From Flavilitoribacter nigricans DSM 23189 = NBRC 102662 (lineage in GTDB: Bacteria; Bacteroidota; Bacteroidia; Chitinophagales; Saprospiraceae), in contig NZ_PDUD01000004.1 in NCBI RefSeq assembly GCF_002646595.1, positions 124,001-188,000 on the forward strand: a stretch of DNA of 64,000 nucleotides. Reading direction: 5' to 3'. Numbering within the stretch: the stretch's first letter is position 1; each line of letters starts with the position of its first letter. Under the pieces are notes generated by a model. That model had not been told where the DNA came from. It worked only from the letters and a program-made list of their open reading frames with translations, and ran no database searches. Shown in pieces: positions 1-9,014 of this stretch. A program made the position numbers and the translations under genes.

Positions 1-441
1 AACGTGGTGGTATTTAACGGCAATGCCGGCCGAACCGAACAACTGGAATCCTTTTTCCTGCTGGAAGAACCTTACGATTACCGCTTTTACGAAGGATATT
101 ATCTGACGGTGCGCCAGCAATCGCTCAGCGAAAATGCTCATCAGTACTGGGCAAAGATCAGTGAAGTGGTTAATCGATCCGGTAATTTTTTTGAATCGCC
201 GGCCGGCAAGGTGACCGGCAATTTTCGGAACGTGGTCGATACGGAAGAGGAAGTGTTCGGCTATTTCTACGCAACGGAAGAGATCACCCTGCACTACCGG
301 GTACAGCGGGGAGAGAAACGCATCTTTCCCCTGTGTCCCACGCTGGTCAAACCGGACGCGGACGGGGTAAATTATCTGTGTTTTAACTGCCTCGACCACC
401 CGAAGAGCAGCGAAGAGAAACCGGCATTTTGGATAGATTAA
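1..441 (+). CDS. DUF4249 family protein, C-terminal part (partial)
   Basis: The reading frame is open from the window edge, so only the last ~146 residues are seen and the true start lies upstream. The visible part has the late features of the DUF4249 family of Bacteroidota: a YYLTVRQQSLS segment, then a Y-W-x-K-I stretch, a GN-x-x-N-V-V-x-x-x-E-E-V-F-GYF block, and a C-terminus with paired cysteines (CFNC) ending in a P-A-F-W-I-D tail. Family members are usually exported outer-membrane-associated proteins of unknown function found beside TonB-dependent receptors. It is followed after one base by the MG2/plug-like gene, so the two are almost certainly cotranscribed. The function cannot be told from the fragment. 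Confidence 0.8.
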   Translation, partial: NVVVFNGNAGRTEQLESFFLLEEPYDYRFYEGYYLTVRQQSLSENAHQYWAKISEVVNRSGNFFESPAGKVTGNFRNVVDTEEEVFGYFYATEEITLHYRVQRGEKRIFPLCPTLVKPDADGVNYLCFNCLDHPKSSEEKPAFWID

Positions 442-442
442 A

Positions 443-2071
443 ATGAACAAAATGAAAATCAAATACCTATTTGCGGCTCTTTTGCTATGGTCGCTGGCTC
501 CATCTCTGAACGCCCAGATACCGGTCTTTCATCTGGATAAGCCCCTCTACGTAACCGGAGATATACTGCGGTATCGCCTTTATTTACCGCCGGCCTTTAG
601 CGGACAGGACGTAGCGCTGAAGACGGCTCTGGTGGATGCCGGGGGTGAGCCGGTAGGCGCTTTCCACCAGCAAACCGGAGGAGCAACTGCGCTGGACGGT
701 TATCTGAAGCTGCCCTACGATCTTCGTTCCCAGGTTTATCACCTGCTGGTACTGGGCACCGGACAGGAAAGCCGAAAAAAGATAAAACTGGCCGAGATCC
801 TCGTACCGGTCTACAATGACCTCGGAGAGGAATCCCCTCCCGCCGCCGGACCGATCCCGGAGACCGGCGCGATGGCCGAACAACTGCAGGTCACTATTGA
901 GCAGTCCGGGGGACCATTCCAAAAGCAGGAAGAGATACCCGTTCAGGTTCGGGTTACGGATCGCAACGGGCAATCCGTACCGGCTGATCTATCCGTTTCG
1001 GTGATCGATGCGGGGCTTTTTGGCGGGCGATCCAATGGACTGAGTACCCCGGTCAGCAGCACTCCGGCTCCAGCCAACGACCTCAGTGATCGAATGTACC
1101 TGAACGGGCGGATAACGGATGAGCTCGGGCGTCCGAGGGCGGAGATCAGCTTCGGCGCTTACGTGCACGATCTGGGCGAAACAATCATCGGAGAAACGGA
1201 TGCATCCGGTGATTTTGCTTTGGAACTACCGACACTGACCGGATCGGCAGATATCCAGTTTGTCGATCTGCGTAACGACAGCCTCCGGGTGGTACTGGAT
1301 GACGGGATCGAACTGAGCCCCACACCGCCAATCCCGTTTAACGAAAAGATTGAATCCTATCTTAAGTGGAGCCGCAGCCGGAAGGTGATTTATCAGCTCT
1401 ACAATACGCTCGAGATGAATCTGGAGCAGACCTTGCCGGAGCGTCGCCCGAAACCGGTGGAACCCGACCAACGCATCGTGCCTTCTGAATATACGGCCTT
1501 CAAGGATATGGCGACTTTTTTTACAGAGGTAAGTACGCCCCTGAAATTTCGGATCGGTAAAGAAGGAAATCTTATCGCCCAAATGTTTAACCCCAATCCG
1601 CGAATGCGGGCCTTCTACCAGGGGACTCCCATCTTTCTGGTGGACGGCAAAATGACCCGTGATGTTGATTTTGTCCAGCAACTCGAACTGAGCCGGATCG
1701 ATACGATCGATCTCTATTTCGACTTTTTAAATCTGAACCGGTATTTCGGGAAGGTCGGCAGCAACGGGATCGCGGTGCTGAAGACCAGTATTCCTAATCT
1801 ACAGGTACCGCAGCCGGACGAAAACAGCATTTTTCGAATTGACGGATTACTGGCATCCGCCCGGGAACCGGCTTCCGACCAGGCGACCGACCGACGGCCG
1901 GATTTCCGGTCTAATTTATACTGGAATCCTACCTTGCCGGCTGCCAACGGAACTGCCGGTCTGCGTTTTACCCAGTCGGACGATCTGGGAACCTTTTTGA
2001 TCCGGGTGGTGGCCCGAACGGCCGACGGTCGTACCGGTACGGCGGTCCAAACCTACGAAGTGCAATGGTGA
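443..2071 (+). CDS. Exported MG2-like / TonB-plug-like surface protein
   Basis: 542 residues. A signal peptide (about 1-24, ending SLNAQ) is followed by a macroglobulin MG2-like region whose opening HLDKPLYVTGD is typical of alpha-2-macroglobulin-type beta domains. A middle segment (residues about 215-260) looks like a carboxypeptidase-regulatory-like sandwich (NGRITDELGRPRAE). Near residues 390-450 there is a plug-like motif (FLVDGKM, then IDTIDLYFD, then GSNGIAVLKT) as in TonB-receptor plug domains. No barrel follows, so it is not a complete receptor. It starts one base after the DUF4249 stop and its own stop overlaps the next start, which indicates an operon. A second ATG nine bases downstream could also be the start. 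It probably acts on the outer face of the envelope; substrate unknown. Confidence 0.65.
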   Translation: MNKMKIKYLFAALLLWSLAPSLNAQIPVFHLDKPLYVTGDILRYRLYLPPAFSGQDVALKTALVDAGGEPVGAFHQQTGGATALDGYLKLPYDLRSQVYHLLVLGTGQESRKKIKLAEILVPVYNDLGEESPPAAGPIPETGAMAEQLQVTIEQSGGPFQKQEEIPVQVRVTDRNGQSVPADLSVSVIDAGLFGGRSNGLSTPVSSTPAPANDLSDRMYLNGRITDELGRPRAEISFGAYVHDLGETIIGETDASGDFALELPTLTGSADIQFVDLRNDSLRVVLDDGIELSPTPPIPFNEKIESYLKWSRSRKVIYQLYNTLEMNLEQTLPERRPKPVEPDQRIVPSEYTAFKDMATFFTEVSTPLKFRIGKEGNLIAQMFNPNPRMRAFYQGTPIFLVDGKMTRDVDFVQQLELSRIDTIDLYFDFLNLNRYFGKVGSNGIAVLKTSIPNLQVPQPDENSIFRIDGLLASAREPASDQATDRRPDFRSNLYWNPTLPAANGTAGLRFTQSDDLGTFLIRVVARTADGRTGTAVQTYEVQW

Positions 2072-3210
2072 CCAGTGTACCCGAAGAACTGATCCAGCTC
2101 CGGCGGGACCTGCATCGTCACCCGGAGCTGTCGGGAGCGGAAGTGGAAACGGCCGGTCGTATCCGGCAGTTCCTGGCTGCTTACCCGCCCGATACGCTGG
2201 TGGAAAGGGTAGGGAGGCACGGTCTTCTGGCGGTTTATGAATTCGGCGAGCCCGGACCCTGTATTGTGATCCGCTGCGAGCTGGATGCTTTGCCGATCGA
2301 TGAACCGAATGATCTGGCGTATCGTTCCCGCCGGTCGGGTGTATCCCATAAGTGTGGTCACGACGGGCATATGACCATCGTGGCGGGACTGGCCCCGTGG
2401 TTGCGACGTTGTCGGTTAAGCCGGGGAAAAGTGGTCTTGCTGTTCCAGCCGGCCGAAGAGAACGGTCAGGGAGCCAAAGCGATGCTGGAGGATCCTAAAT
2501 TCGGGGCATTGCAACCCGATTACGTTTTTGCGCTCCACAACATTCCCGGTTTTCCCCTTCACCAGGTGATCCGGGTGGAAGGACAGTTTTCCGCCAGTGT
2601 GATCAGTGTGGCAATTCGATTCCGGGGACTGCAGGCCCATGCCGCTGAACCGGAAAACGGCCGCAATCCGGCCTGGGCGATGGCCGAGATCACCAACCGG
2701 ATCCGGGAATGGATCGTGCCGGACCCGGCGCATCCGGACTTTACGCTGGTCACGCCCGTCTACACCACGATGGGCCAACCGGATTACGGGATCTCGGCGG
2801 GAGCGGGCGAGTTGCATTTCACCCTGCGTACCTGGACCGTGCAAAAGATGGATGAACTGGTTCGGAAACTGGAGCAACTGGTGGCCGGGATCGCCGGAGA
2901 CTATGGCCTGGAAACAACTCTTGATTATTTCGATCACTTTCCGGCCAGCCCGAACAACGCAGAAGCCAATGATCTGATCGTGAACGCGGCCCTGGCCGGC
3001 GGCCTGGATCTGATCCGCAAGCATGTCCCTTTTAAATTTGGAGAGGATTTTGGCTGGTTTGCCCAAAAATACCGGGGAGCGATGTTCGGTTTGGGAGCCG
3101 GAATGGATACGCCGGTGCTCCATAATCCCAATTATGACTTTCCGGAAGCCCTGATCAGTAGTGGAATTTCCCTTTTTAAGGAACTTATCCGGGCCGTTTT
3201 AAATGACTGA
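2065..3210 (+). CDS. M20 family amidohydrolase
   Basis: 381 residues, the normal length for the M20D amidohydrolase group (hippurate, IAA-amino-acid and N-acetyl-amino-acid hydrolases). The start LRRDLHRHPELS, the metal-site segment KCGHDGHM (Cys97, His99), the EEN pair at 131-132, ALHN at about 157 and a late VLHNPNYDFPE block are all present, so the dinuclear metal site looks intact. There is no signal peptide, so it should be cytoplasmic. The start ATG overlaps the preceding stop by seven bases, which fixes the start and suggests translational coupling. The exact acyl-amino-acid substrate cannot be read from sequence. Confidence 0.88.
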   Translation: MVTSVPEELIQLRRDLHRHPELSGAEVETAGRIRQFLAAYPPDTLVERVGRHGLLAVYEFGEPGPCIVIRCELDALPIDEPNDLAYRSRRSGVSHKCGHDGHMTIVAGLAPWLRRCRLSRGKVVLLFQPAEENGQGAKAMLEDPKFGALQPDYVFALHNIPGFPLHQVIRVEGQFSASVISVAIRFRGLQAHAAEPENGRNPAWAMAEITNRIREWIVPDPAHPDFTLVTPVYTTMGQPDYGISAGAGELHFTLRTWTVQKMDELVRKLEQLVAGIAGDYGLETTLDYFDHFPASPNNAEANDLIVNAALAGGLDLIRKHVPFKFGEDFGWFAQKYRGAMFGLGAGMDTPVLHNPNYDFPEALISSGISLFKELIRAVLND

Positions 3211-3387
3211 AATCCTGTCTTTTAGGCCAAAATCAATAAAAAATAATTTTTTTTTGCGAGAAATGGCTGATAAAATAAAATTTTTCATCAACATTTTAAG
3301 GTTGTTAAAGTATTGATTTTTATGAAATTATGAATTTTAATCAATAAAAAATGGCAATGTTTTTTCAACAAATCCCAATTATTGTCT

Positions 3388-3419
3388 TTTGTTCTAAGTG
3401 GAAAGGGGTGCATATTTGT
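3388..3419 (+). promoter_or_regulatory. Candidate promoter in the AT-rich spacer
   Basis: TTTTG at 3388-3392, a 19-base spacer, then CATATTTG at 3412-3419. This differs by one base from the Bacteroidota vegetative pattern TTTG-N19/20-TAnnTTTG. It points away from the upstream gene and no reading frame follows, so if active it would drive a non-coding transcript. Confidence 0.35.
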
Positions 3420-3425
3420 ATTGTC

Positions 3426-3591
3426 AGAAGGAAATAACGAGGATGTGAGAAACAAAAACAAAAGGTCATCCCAAAAACCGATTTTTTAAAATTGATACTA
3501 AACCCACAGTTAAAGATAAAGAATTAGGTCGTCTTATTTTTTCATGAGATTATGATTTGTTAAAAGGCCCCCGACGGGGGCTTTTTTTTTT
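3426..3591 (+). ncRNA. Possible small RNA (~165 nt)
   Basis: The stretch lies between a promoter-like site (3388-3419) and a strong terminator (3562-3591). It has no usable open frame: the only early ATG, near 3443, meets a stop at once. Composition is rich in A and T with purine-rich unpaired-looking tracts. No known RNA family was recognised. The alternative is that it is just the long 3' spacer of the M20 gene. Confidence 0.28.
3562..3591. terminator. Bidirectional rho-independent terminator
   Basis: GCCCCC (3567-3572), loop GAC, GGGGGC (3576-3581) form a perfect 6-bp GC stem with a 3-base loop. It is preceded by AAAA and followed by ten T. It can stop plus-strand transcripts from the left and, more weakly, minus-strand transcripts of the Hpt operon from the right. 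Confidence 0.85.
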
Positions 3592-3660
3592 GCCCTGATT
3601 TTAGAGAGCGACCTGTACCCGCCGATTTCATCCACCAGCTAGTTTCAAGTTCGATCTTCC

Positions 3661-4014
3661 CTACTGTGGTCCATTACTTTCTTCCCATACTTTCATTTCA
3701 TCCCGAAGAAAAGCCCGGGTATTTTCCAGTTCCCGAAGTAGTTCCTGCTGCAGTTCCGGCAATTGTGTCCAATCTCCATTCTGGTAAACTTCACGCGTCA
3801 TTTGTAAAACTTCCCGCAGCCGGTCCGCTTTAAAAAGTTGCAGAGAGGTTTTGGTTTTGTGCGCGGCATCCCGGAAGGTCTGGTAATCCCGCAATGCTGC
3901 GGCCCGTTCGAGCTCAGTGGTCATTTCCCCGAGTTCCTGCAGAAAGGCCCGGTAGTACTTGAGCAGGCTCCTGCGGTCATTTTCGAATAGTTCCCTAATG
4001 TAGTCGGAGTTCAA
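3661..4014 (-). CDS. Hpt domain protein (histidine phosphotransfer)
   Basis: 117 residues forming a single helical Hpt-type domain. The motif AHKTKTSLQLF places the probable phospho-accepting histidine at residue 52; the usual HxLKG pattern is degenerate here (HKTKTS). It is the third gene of a minus-strand set after the CheB-CheR-kinase and the receiver, so the likely role is shuttling phosphate between that kinase and a receiver. The start is a TTG: an in-frame TAA lies five codons upstream and there is no in-frame ATG before residue 31, so a TTG or another non-ATG start is forced. The downstream end faces the bidirectional terminator. Confidence 0.72.
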   Translation of the reverse strand: MNSDYIRELFENDRRSLLKYYRAFLQELGEMTTELERAAALRDYQTFRDAAHKTKTSLQLFKADRLREVLQMTREVYQNGDWTQLPELQQELLRELENTRAFLRDEMKVWEESNGPQ

Positions 4015-4050
4015 GATGGAGTTGATTTAGAGGTTGTATAGATTTGGCAT

Positions 4051-4452
4051 TCAGAAAGTCTTTTGTTTCAGTCGGGAAATGATCTGCCCGTTGATCTTAT
4101 CTTCATTCAGCGGTTTTTCGAGGTAGCAGCTAATGGCGGGGTGGCTGTCTGCCCGTTCGGTATCCTGGGACCGGATGGAAGAGCTACACAAAAAAAATAG
4201 CATGCTGGGATTTTGGGAGAAGTACTTGTCCTGGAAGGCATCGGCAAATTGAAAACCGTCCATCAGCGGCATTTTGATATCGGAGATGATAGCGTCCGGC
4301 CACTCTTCTTTGGATTTGGCTTCCAGAGCCTCCAGGGCCGACATCGGATTGAAAAAGGTCTCTACCTCCAGAGGCAGTTTTTTGATACGTACCAGTAGTT
4401 TAAAAAACATTTGTTCCGTACTGCTGTCATCAACGAAAAAAATGCGGTGCAT
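4051..4452 (-). CDS. CheY-like response regulator receiver
   Basis: 133 residues, one receiver domain with no output domain. Acidic pair D8-D9, phospho-acceptor D58 in IISDIKMPLMDG, serine cluster at about 90-92, and the conserved lysine K113 in LEKPL are all present, so it should be phosphorylatable. It begins five bases after the end of the large CheB-CheR-kinase and lies 36 bases before the Hpt gene, so all three are probably one transcript. Without an output domain it should act by protein contact or as a phosphate carrier to Hpt. Confidence 0.9.
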   Translation of the reverse strand: MHRIFFVDDSSTEQMFFKLLVRIKKLPLEVETFFNPMSALEALEAKSKEEWPDAIISDIKMPLMDGFQFADAFQDKYFSQNPSMLFFLCSSSIRSQDTERADSHPAISCYLEKPLNEDKINGQIISRLKQKTF

Positions 4453-4457
4453 AGTGT

Positions 4458-7400
4458 CTATTTTTCAGTGTCGTATGGTTTGAGAAAAACGTGAAAAGTG
4501 CTCCCGCGGTTCGGTAAACTCTCCACTTCAATGTGCCCGCCGTTCTTGCTGACCACATTGTTGATGATACTCAGACCAATACCCGTTCCCTGGCGCTGAG
4601 CGGTAAGCCGGCGAAAGGGCTCGAAGAGAAAATGTCCGTAGTTCTCGAGATCCATTCCGATCCCGTTATCACTGACTGTGAACCGGATCAGATCGTCGTC
4701 GGTTTCCACGGCGCTTACCTTAATTTCCAGCGGGCGGTCTACCGAGCGGTATTTGATGGCATTGTGCACCAGATTGTAGACAATGCTGTGCAAATAGGCT
4801 TCAATATAATTGATGGTGATCCCGGCCGGGATCTGCTTGGTGATGTTTCCTCCGGATTTGATCAGGTGGGGGCTGAGGTCCGCAATCGTCTGATTAACGA
4901 GTTTCTTCAGATGGATCAGTTTGGGTTTGGGCCCTCCCTTACGTAAAAACTCGATGAGTTCGACCAGGCCGCCCAGTACCCTTTCCATGCGGGAAGCCGC
5001 CTGGTTGAGTTCGACGTAAATGGACTGCAGTTCTTCCGGGTTTTCCACTTCCGGTAATAATTCCAGAAATCCCTGGATATTGAGCAAAGGTGAGCGGAGG
5101 TCGTGGGCGGCACCGTGCACAAAACTATCCATGAAGCCGTTCATATTTTCGAGCTCCTTATTTTTCCGCTGCAGTTCGCGCCCGTTTTCTTCGATCAGGG
5201 CCTCAAGTTGCAGGTTGTCCCGCTTGAGTTCTGACTCCAGTCTTTTGGAATCTCCAATGTCCCTGGAAATGAGAATGATGCGCTCGATCCGGTTGTTCTC
5301 GAATACGGGAGTCATGATATTGTGGTACCAGTAACGCGTGCCGTCCTCTGCCACGAAAGTGGTTTCGTAAGAGGTAAAGTTGGAGCCGTTCTGAATTTTT
5401 CGCAGTTCTTTTTCGGCCTGTTCTTTCCCCCCTTCCGCTGCGATCTCCGTTATATTCTTTCCCAGGATCTCGGATTTGTTATATCCGGCATCCGTGAAAT
5501 TGATGTCGAGGATCTCTCCTTCCGTCGAAAGAATAATGATATGCTCGTTGGCGTACCGGAAGATATTGGAAAAGATAGCAGCGCTCAGGCGAATATTCCT
5601 CTCAATTTCCCTGATCTGGGTAATATCCTTGGAAACACCCAGGATCCGAACGGCCTTTCCATCTTCCAGAATGGGCACCATACTGTTGGTGTAGTGCCGG
5701 ATACTGCCGGTAGGATCGGGAATGGAAAAATCGAAATCGACGACCTGTTTGGTTTCCAGGCTTTTATTAAATGCCGACTGGGCTTTGGCTCTACCGGCTT
5801 TGGGTACCGCGATTTCGAAAAAATTATCCCCGATCATTTTTTGCTGGGTCATCCCTTCCGGGGCCCGGTTAATATCCTGTAAAATGCCATCCGGGGAGAT
5901 CACACTGATAAAACTGTCCGAGCTCTGAAAGATCGCTTTGAACTGTTGGGCGGTCGTCTTTTGCTTGGAAGAAGCTTCCTTCATCTGATCTATATTGATG
6001 AAAGTAGCAACGGCGCCATCCACCTTCCCATCCACCAGATAAGGAGTCAGGCGCATTAGATAGACTTTATCATCCTTACTGACGACTTCTTCTTCCAGGT
6101 ATTCGTTGTGCCGCATCACCCACTCCATCTTTTCTACGAAGTCGACATGCTTCAATAAACTGACGAAGGCCGTGATGGGACGCCCCAGGTCCTGCTCCTG
6201 CAACTGGAACTGATTAGCAATAGCCGGCGTAAATTTCCGGATCCGCAGCGTACGATCGATAAAAATGGTACCGATGTCCGTGCTGCGGAAGAGGTTGTCC
6301 ATGTCATTGTTGATCTCGGTGAGTTCAATGACCTTGGCCTGCAGTTCGGCGTTGACGGTATAGAGTTCCTCATTGACGGATTGGAGTTCCTCGTTGGTGC
6401 TTTGCATCTCCTCGTTCGCCGCAATGAGTTCCTCGTTGGAGGCCTGCAGTTCTTCGTTGGTGGTTTCGAGGCGTTCTACCAGTAGGTTGCGCTCGTGGCG
6501 GGTCTGTTGTAATTCGATCTGGAGCGTCCGTAACTGATCCTCAAAGAAATTGTCCTTATCCGCTACGACGACCTGTTGCGTTTTTTCGTCTGCTTCTTCC
6601 TTTCTTAGAAACTCGATCACGTATACCGGTTCCGCGCGGCCCGGATCATGTGCACTGTCGAAGCGCAGGTCTACCGTGTACTGTTTGTCCTTCTTCCGAA
6701 AACTCACATCCTTAAAAAGAATCGATTCGCCGGCGTCCTTTATGCGGTGGATCCCGTTCTTGAAAAAGAGCACTTCTTCATTACCCGTCATATTTTCCAG
6801 GTTGAAGAGTTGCGGGCTCCGCGGAAACTGGAGCAGGTCCTCAAAATCGCCGTTGGCGTAGAGCAGATTGAGTTCCTGATCGATCACCAGGCTGGTCGGG
6901 ACATAGCGGTCGAGCAACATGTCCACCAGACTTTCATTGGTCGGTGGTGAGCTTACGGGTTGTTGCTTCTGGATCTTTTGCGGTAAATTATGCCGCAGCG
7001 GGGAGCCGACTTTACCCACCAGGCCTCCCTTCATTTGCAAGGAGCTGGCCTTGCCATGGCTCAGATTTTTAAAGAGACTGATCCCCTCCTGGACCTGTTT
7101 GAAGGAATTGGAGATCTGCCCCAGAGCTTCGCTCGGACCCAACAACAAAAATCCTTTAAAGACCAGTGCGAACTGAAAATTCTGGAGCAGCCGTTGCTGA
7201 ACGGGTGGTTCCAGATAGATCATCAGATTACGGCAGGATATGAGATCCATATTGATAAAGGGCGGATCGTGTAATACATCGTGTACGGTAAATACGATGT
7301 GTTTCCTTACCTGTTTGACGATCCGGAAACGCCCGTTATCCAAATGCTCAAAATACCGGCTCAGGTACTGTGCCGGGACGTCATTCCGGATCTGCGACGG

Positions 7401-8468
7401 AAAAGTTCCCCGGTTAGCGGTACGGATCGCATTTTGATCCAGGTCGCTGGCGAAGATTTTAAATTCCCGCCGAAGATTGTGGGTCTCCAGATAATCTTCC
7501 ATAAGAATGGCCAGCGAATAGGCCTCTTCACCGGTGGAGCATCCGGCTACCCACACGCGTACACTCTCGGAATTTTTACGATCGGCAAAGATCCGGGGAA
7601 TGATCTCTTCTTTCAGGTATTCAAACACCTCGGGGTCCCGGAAGAACTTGGTAACTCCGATCAGGAATTCCCTGGCGAGAATTTCCATCTCTTCCTTGTT
7701 CTTGCGGAGATACGCAGCGTATTGTTGCAGATTGGGCTGCTGGGCCAGCAGCATGCGCTTTTCAATGCGGCGAAAGATAGTCGTTTTGCGGTAGGGCAAA
7801 AAGTTGAATCCCTGTTCCCGGAGTATATCCCGCAGGATATCATTTACGATCTCTTCCGAAGATTCATTCCGGGGGAGGGGAGGATCGACACTGGCGTGGA
7901 TCCTGGTGGACAGGTCGGACAGGGCGCTTACTATTTTTTTCGGGGAGAGGATGTTGTCTACCAGACCGGTATCAATGGCGGCTTTTGGCATCCCGTCGAA
8001 ACGCGCAGATTTTAGCGATTGGACGAAGATAAGGCCTCCATTTTCCTTAACCGTCCGGATGCCCCGGCTGCCGTCCGTTCCGGTACCGGAAAGGATAATG
8101 GCAATGCCGTATTTCTGACGATCGGTGGCCAGTGAATGGAAAAATTCATCAATGGGCATATTGACCTGGGTACGGTCTACCCGGCCCACGGGCTTTAAAA
8201 CTTTGTTCTTGATGATGATATTACTGCCACGATCAATCAGGTAGATATGATTGGGTCGGACGGGGGTATCTTCCTTAACAACCTGAATGGGCATTTTGGT
8301 GTGCTTGGCCAGCAGTTCGTCCATCAGGCTTTCGAAATCGGGTGAAAGGTGCTGGATCAGCACAAAGGCCATTCCGGTATCCGGTGGCATATTATCAAAA
8401 AAATCATTGATCGCTTCCAGTCCACCGGCGGAGGCACCTATGCCAACGACTATCTGATCCCTGTTCAT
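4458..8468 (-). CDS. CheB-CheR-PAS hybrid sensor histidine kinase
   Basis: 1336 residues, no signal peptide or membrane segment, so cytoplasmic. Order: CheB methylesterase (1-190; Ser13, His40, Asp132 form the expected triad), CheR methyltransferase (about 205-470; SAM loop [16 protein letters not shown] at 305-320, SCRNLMIY at 411), PAS-like (510-620), a long coiled coil rich in NEELQ-type heptads (640-722), PAS domains at about 720-835, 840-955 and 960-1080, HisKA with H1122 in AAHDLRSPL, and HATPase with N1236, DNGIG and GTGIGLS. CheB has no receiver in front. The family is known for methyl-esterase/methyltransferase/kinase fusions outside classical chemotaxis clusters, and no chemoreceptor lies nearby. 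It probably senses through PAS and passes phosphate to the receiver and Hpt genes just downstream. Confidence 0.93.
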   Translation of the reverse strand: MNRDQIVVGIGASAGGLEAINDFFDNMPPDTGMAFVLIQHLSPDFESLMDELLAKHTKMPIQVVKEDTPVRPNHIYLIDRGSNIIIKNKVLKPVGRVDRTQVNMPIDEFFHSLATDRQKYGIAIILSGTGTDGSRGIRTVKENGGLIFVQSLKSARFDGMPKAAIDTGLVDNILSPKKIVSALSDLSTRIHASVDPPLPRNESSEEIVNDILRDILREQGFNFLPYRKTTIFRRIEKRMLLAQQPNLQQYAAYLRKNKEEMEILAREFLIGVTKFFRDPEVFEYLKEEIIPRIFADRKNSESVRVWVAGCSTGEEAYSLAILMEDYLETHNLRREFKIFASDLDQNAIRTANRGTFPSQIRNDVPAQYLSRYFEHLDNGRFRIVKQVRKHIVFTVHDVLHDPPFINMDLISCRNLMIYLEPPVQQRLLQNFQFALVFKGFLLLGPSEALGQISNSFKQVQEGISLFKNLSHGKASSLQMKGGLVGKVGSPLRHNLPQKIQKQQPVSSPPTNESLVDMLLDRYVPTSLVIDQELNLLYANGDFEDLLQFPRSPQLFNLENMTGNEEVLFFKNGIHRIKDAGESILFKDVSFRKKDKQYTVDLRFDSAHDPGRAEPVYVIEFLRKEEADEKTQQVVVADKDNFFEDQLRTLQIELQQTRHERNLLVERLETTNEELQASNEELIAANEEMQSTNEELQSVNEELYTVNAELQAKVIELTEINNDMDNLFRSTDIGTIFIDRTLRIRKFTPAIANQFQLQEQDLGRPITAFVSLLKHVDFVEKMEWVMRHNEYLEEEVVSKDDKVYLMRLTPYLVDGKVDGAVATFINIDQMKEASSKQKTTAQQFKAIFQSSDSFISVISPDGILQDINRAPEGMTQQKMIGDNFFEIAVPKAGRAKAQSAFNKSLETKQVVDFDFSIPDPTGSIRHYTNSMVPILEDGKAVRILGVSKDITQIREIERNIRLSAAIFSNIFRYANEHIIILSTEGEILDINFTDAGYNKSEILGKNITEIAAEGGKEQAEKELRKIQNGSNFTSYETTFVAEDGTRYWYHNIMTPVFENNRIERIILISRDIGDSKRLESELKRDNLQLEALIEENGRELQRKNKELENMNGFMDSFVHGAAHDLRSPLLNIQGFLELLPEVENPEELQSIYVELNQAASRMERVLGGLVELIEFLRKGGPKPKLIHLKKLVNQTIADLSPHLIKSGGNITKQIPAGITINYIEAYLHSIVYNLVHNAIKYRSVDRPLEIKVSAVETDDDLIRFTVSDNGIGMDLENYGHFLFEPFRRLTAQRQGTGIGLSIINNVVSKNGGHIEVESLPNRGSTFHVFLKPYDTEK

Positions 8469-9014
8469 TTTTTTAACTTAAAAATGTGATACCAAAAGTA
8501 AGCTGATAAAATCTCTTCTCTGCCCGGTCAGAGCCTCTACCTATTATTTAATTCCTTGCTCAAGCTGTCCATTATATCCGCCTGCAAGCGCCCCCAAGGA
8601 GCCCTCTGTACTAAGGTTAAGATCGCATCAGGTCAGGCAGCCACCTTGCGGAAGAAAATGCCGGTAGTGCCGCGGTCAACGACCATTAAGCAATAAAATA
8701 TAGGGTTAGGTAATAGCTGACGGTGACGGGAGAACAGGCCGAAAATGAATAATTTTAATTGGCCAACTCGCTGGAATACAAAGGCCGTAGCTCAGGTCCC
8801 AGGCGTTGGCATTTTCGCGCTCAATAGCTCCATTTCACAATGCCACTATCTGCTACAAAATATTTTAGTGGGGATTAAATCCCCAGGGGATGGGGCCCAT
8901 TTAAGCAGGCATCATAGTTGAATCCTGATATATTGGGGCAAAAAAGAGCAGCAAAATACGGCATTTCGGCCATTTCCAGCAAAAAATAAAGTGAGAAAAT
9001 GATGAATTGCCCGC
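8469..9014. other. 546-bp spacer, no gene; promoter-like box and palindrome
   Basis: No open frame of convincing composition. On the minus strand TACTTTTG (8500-8493) fits the -7 box TAnnTTTG about 25 bases before the CheB-CheR-kinase start, but no TTG was found at the matching -33 spacing, so the promoter is tentative. A perfect 17-bp palindrome TGGGGATT-A-AATCCCCA sits at 8869-8885. The rest shows nothing recognisable. Confidence 0.5.
8869..8885. repeat. Perfect 17-bp palindrome
   Basis: Arms TGGGGATT and AATCCCCA around a single A. There is no T run, so it is not an obvious terminator. It could be an operator or a REP-type unit; no second copy was found in this window. Confidence 0.5.
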
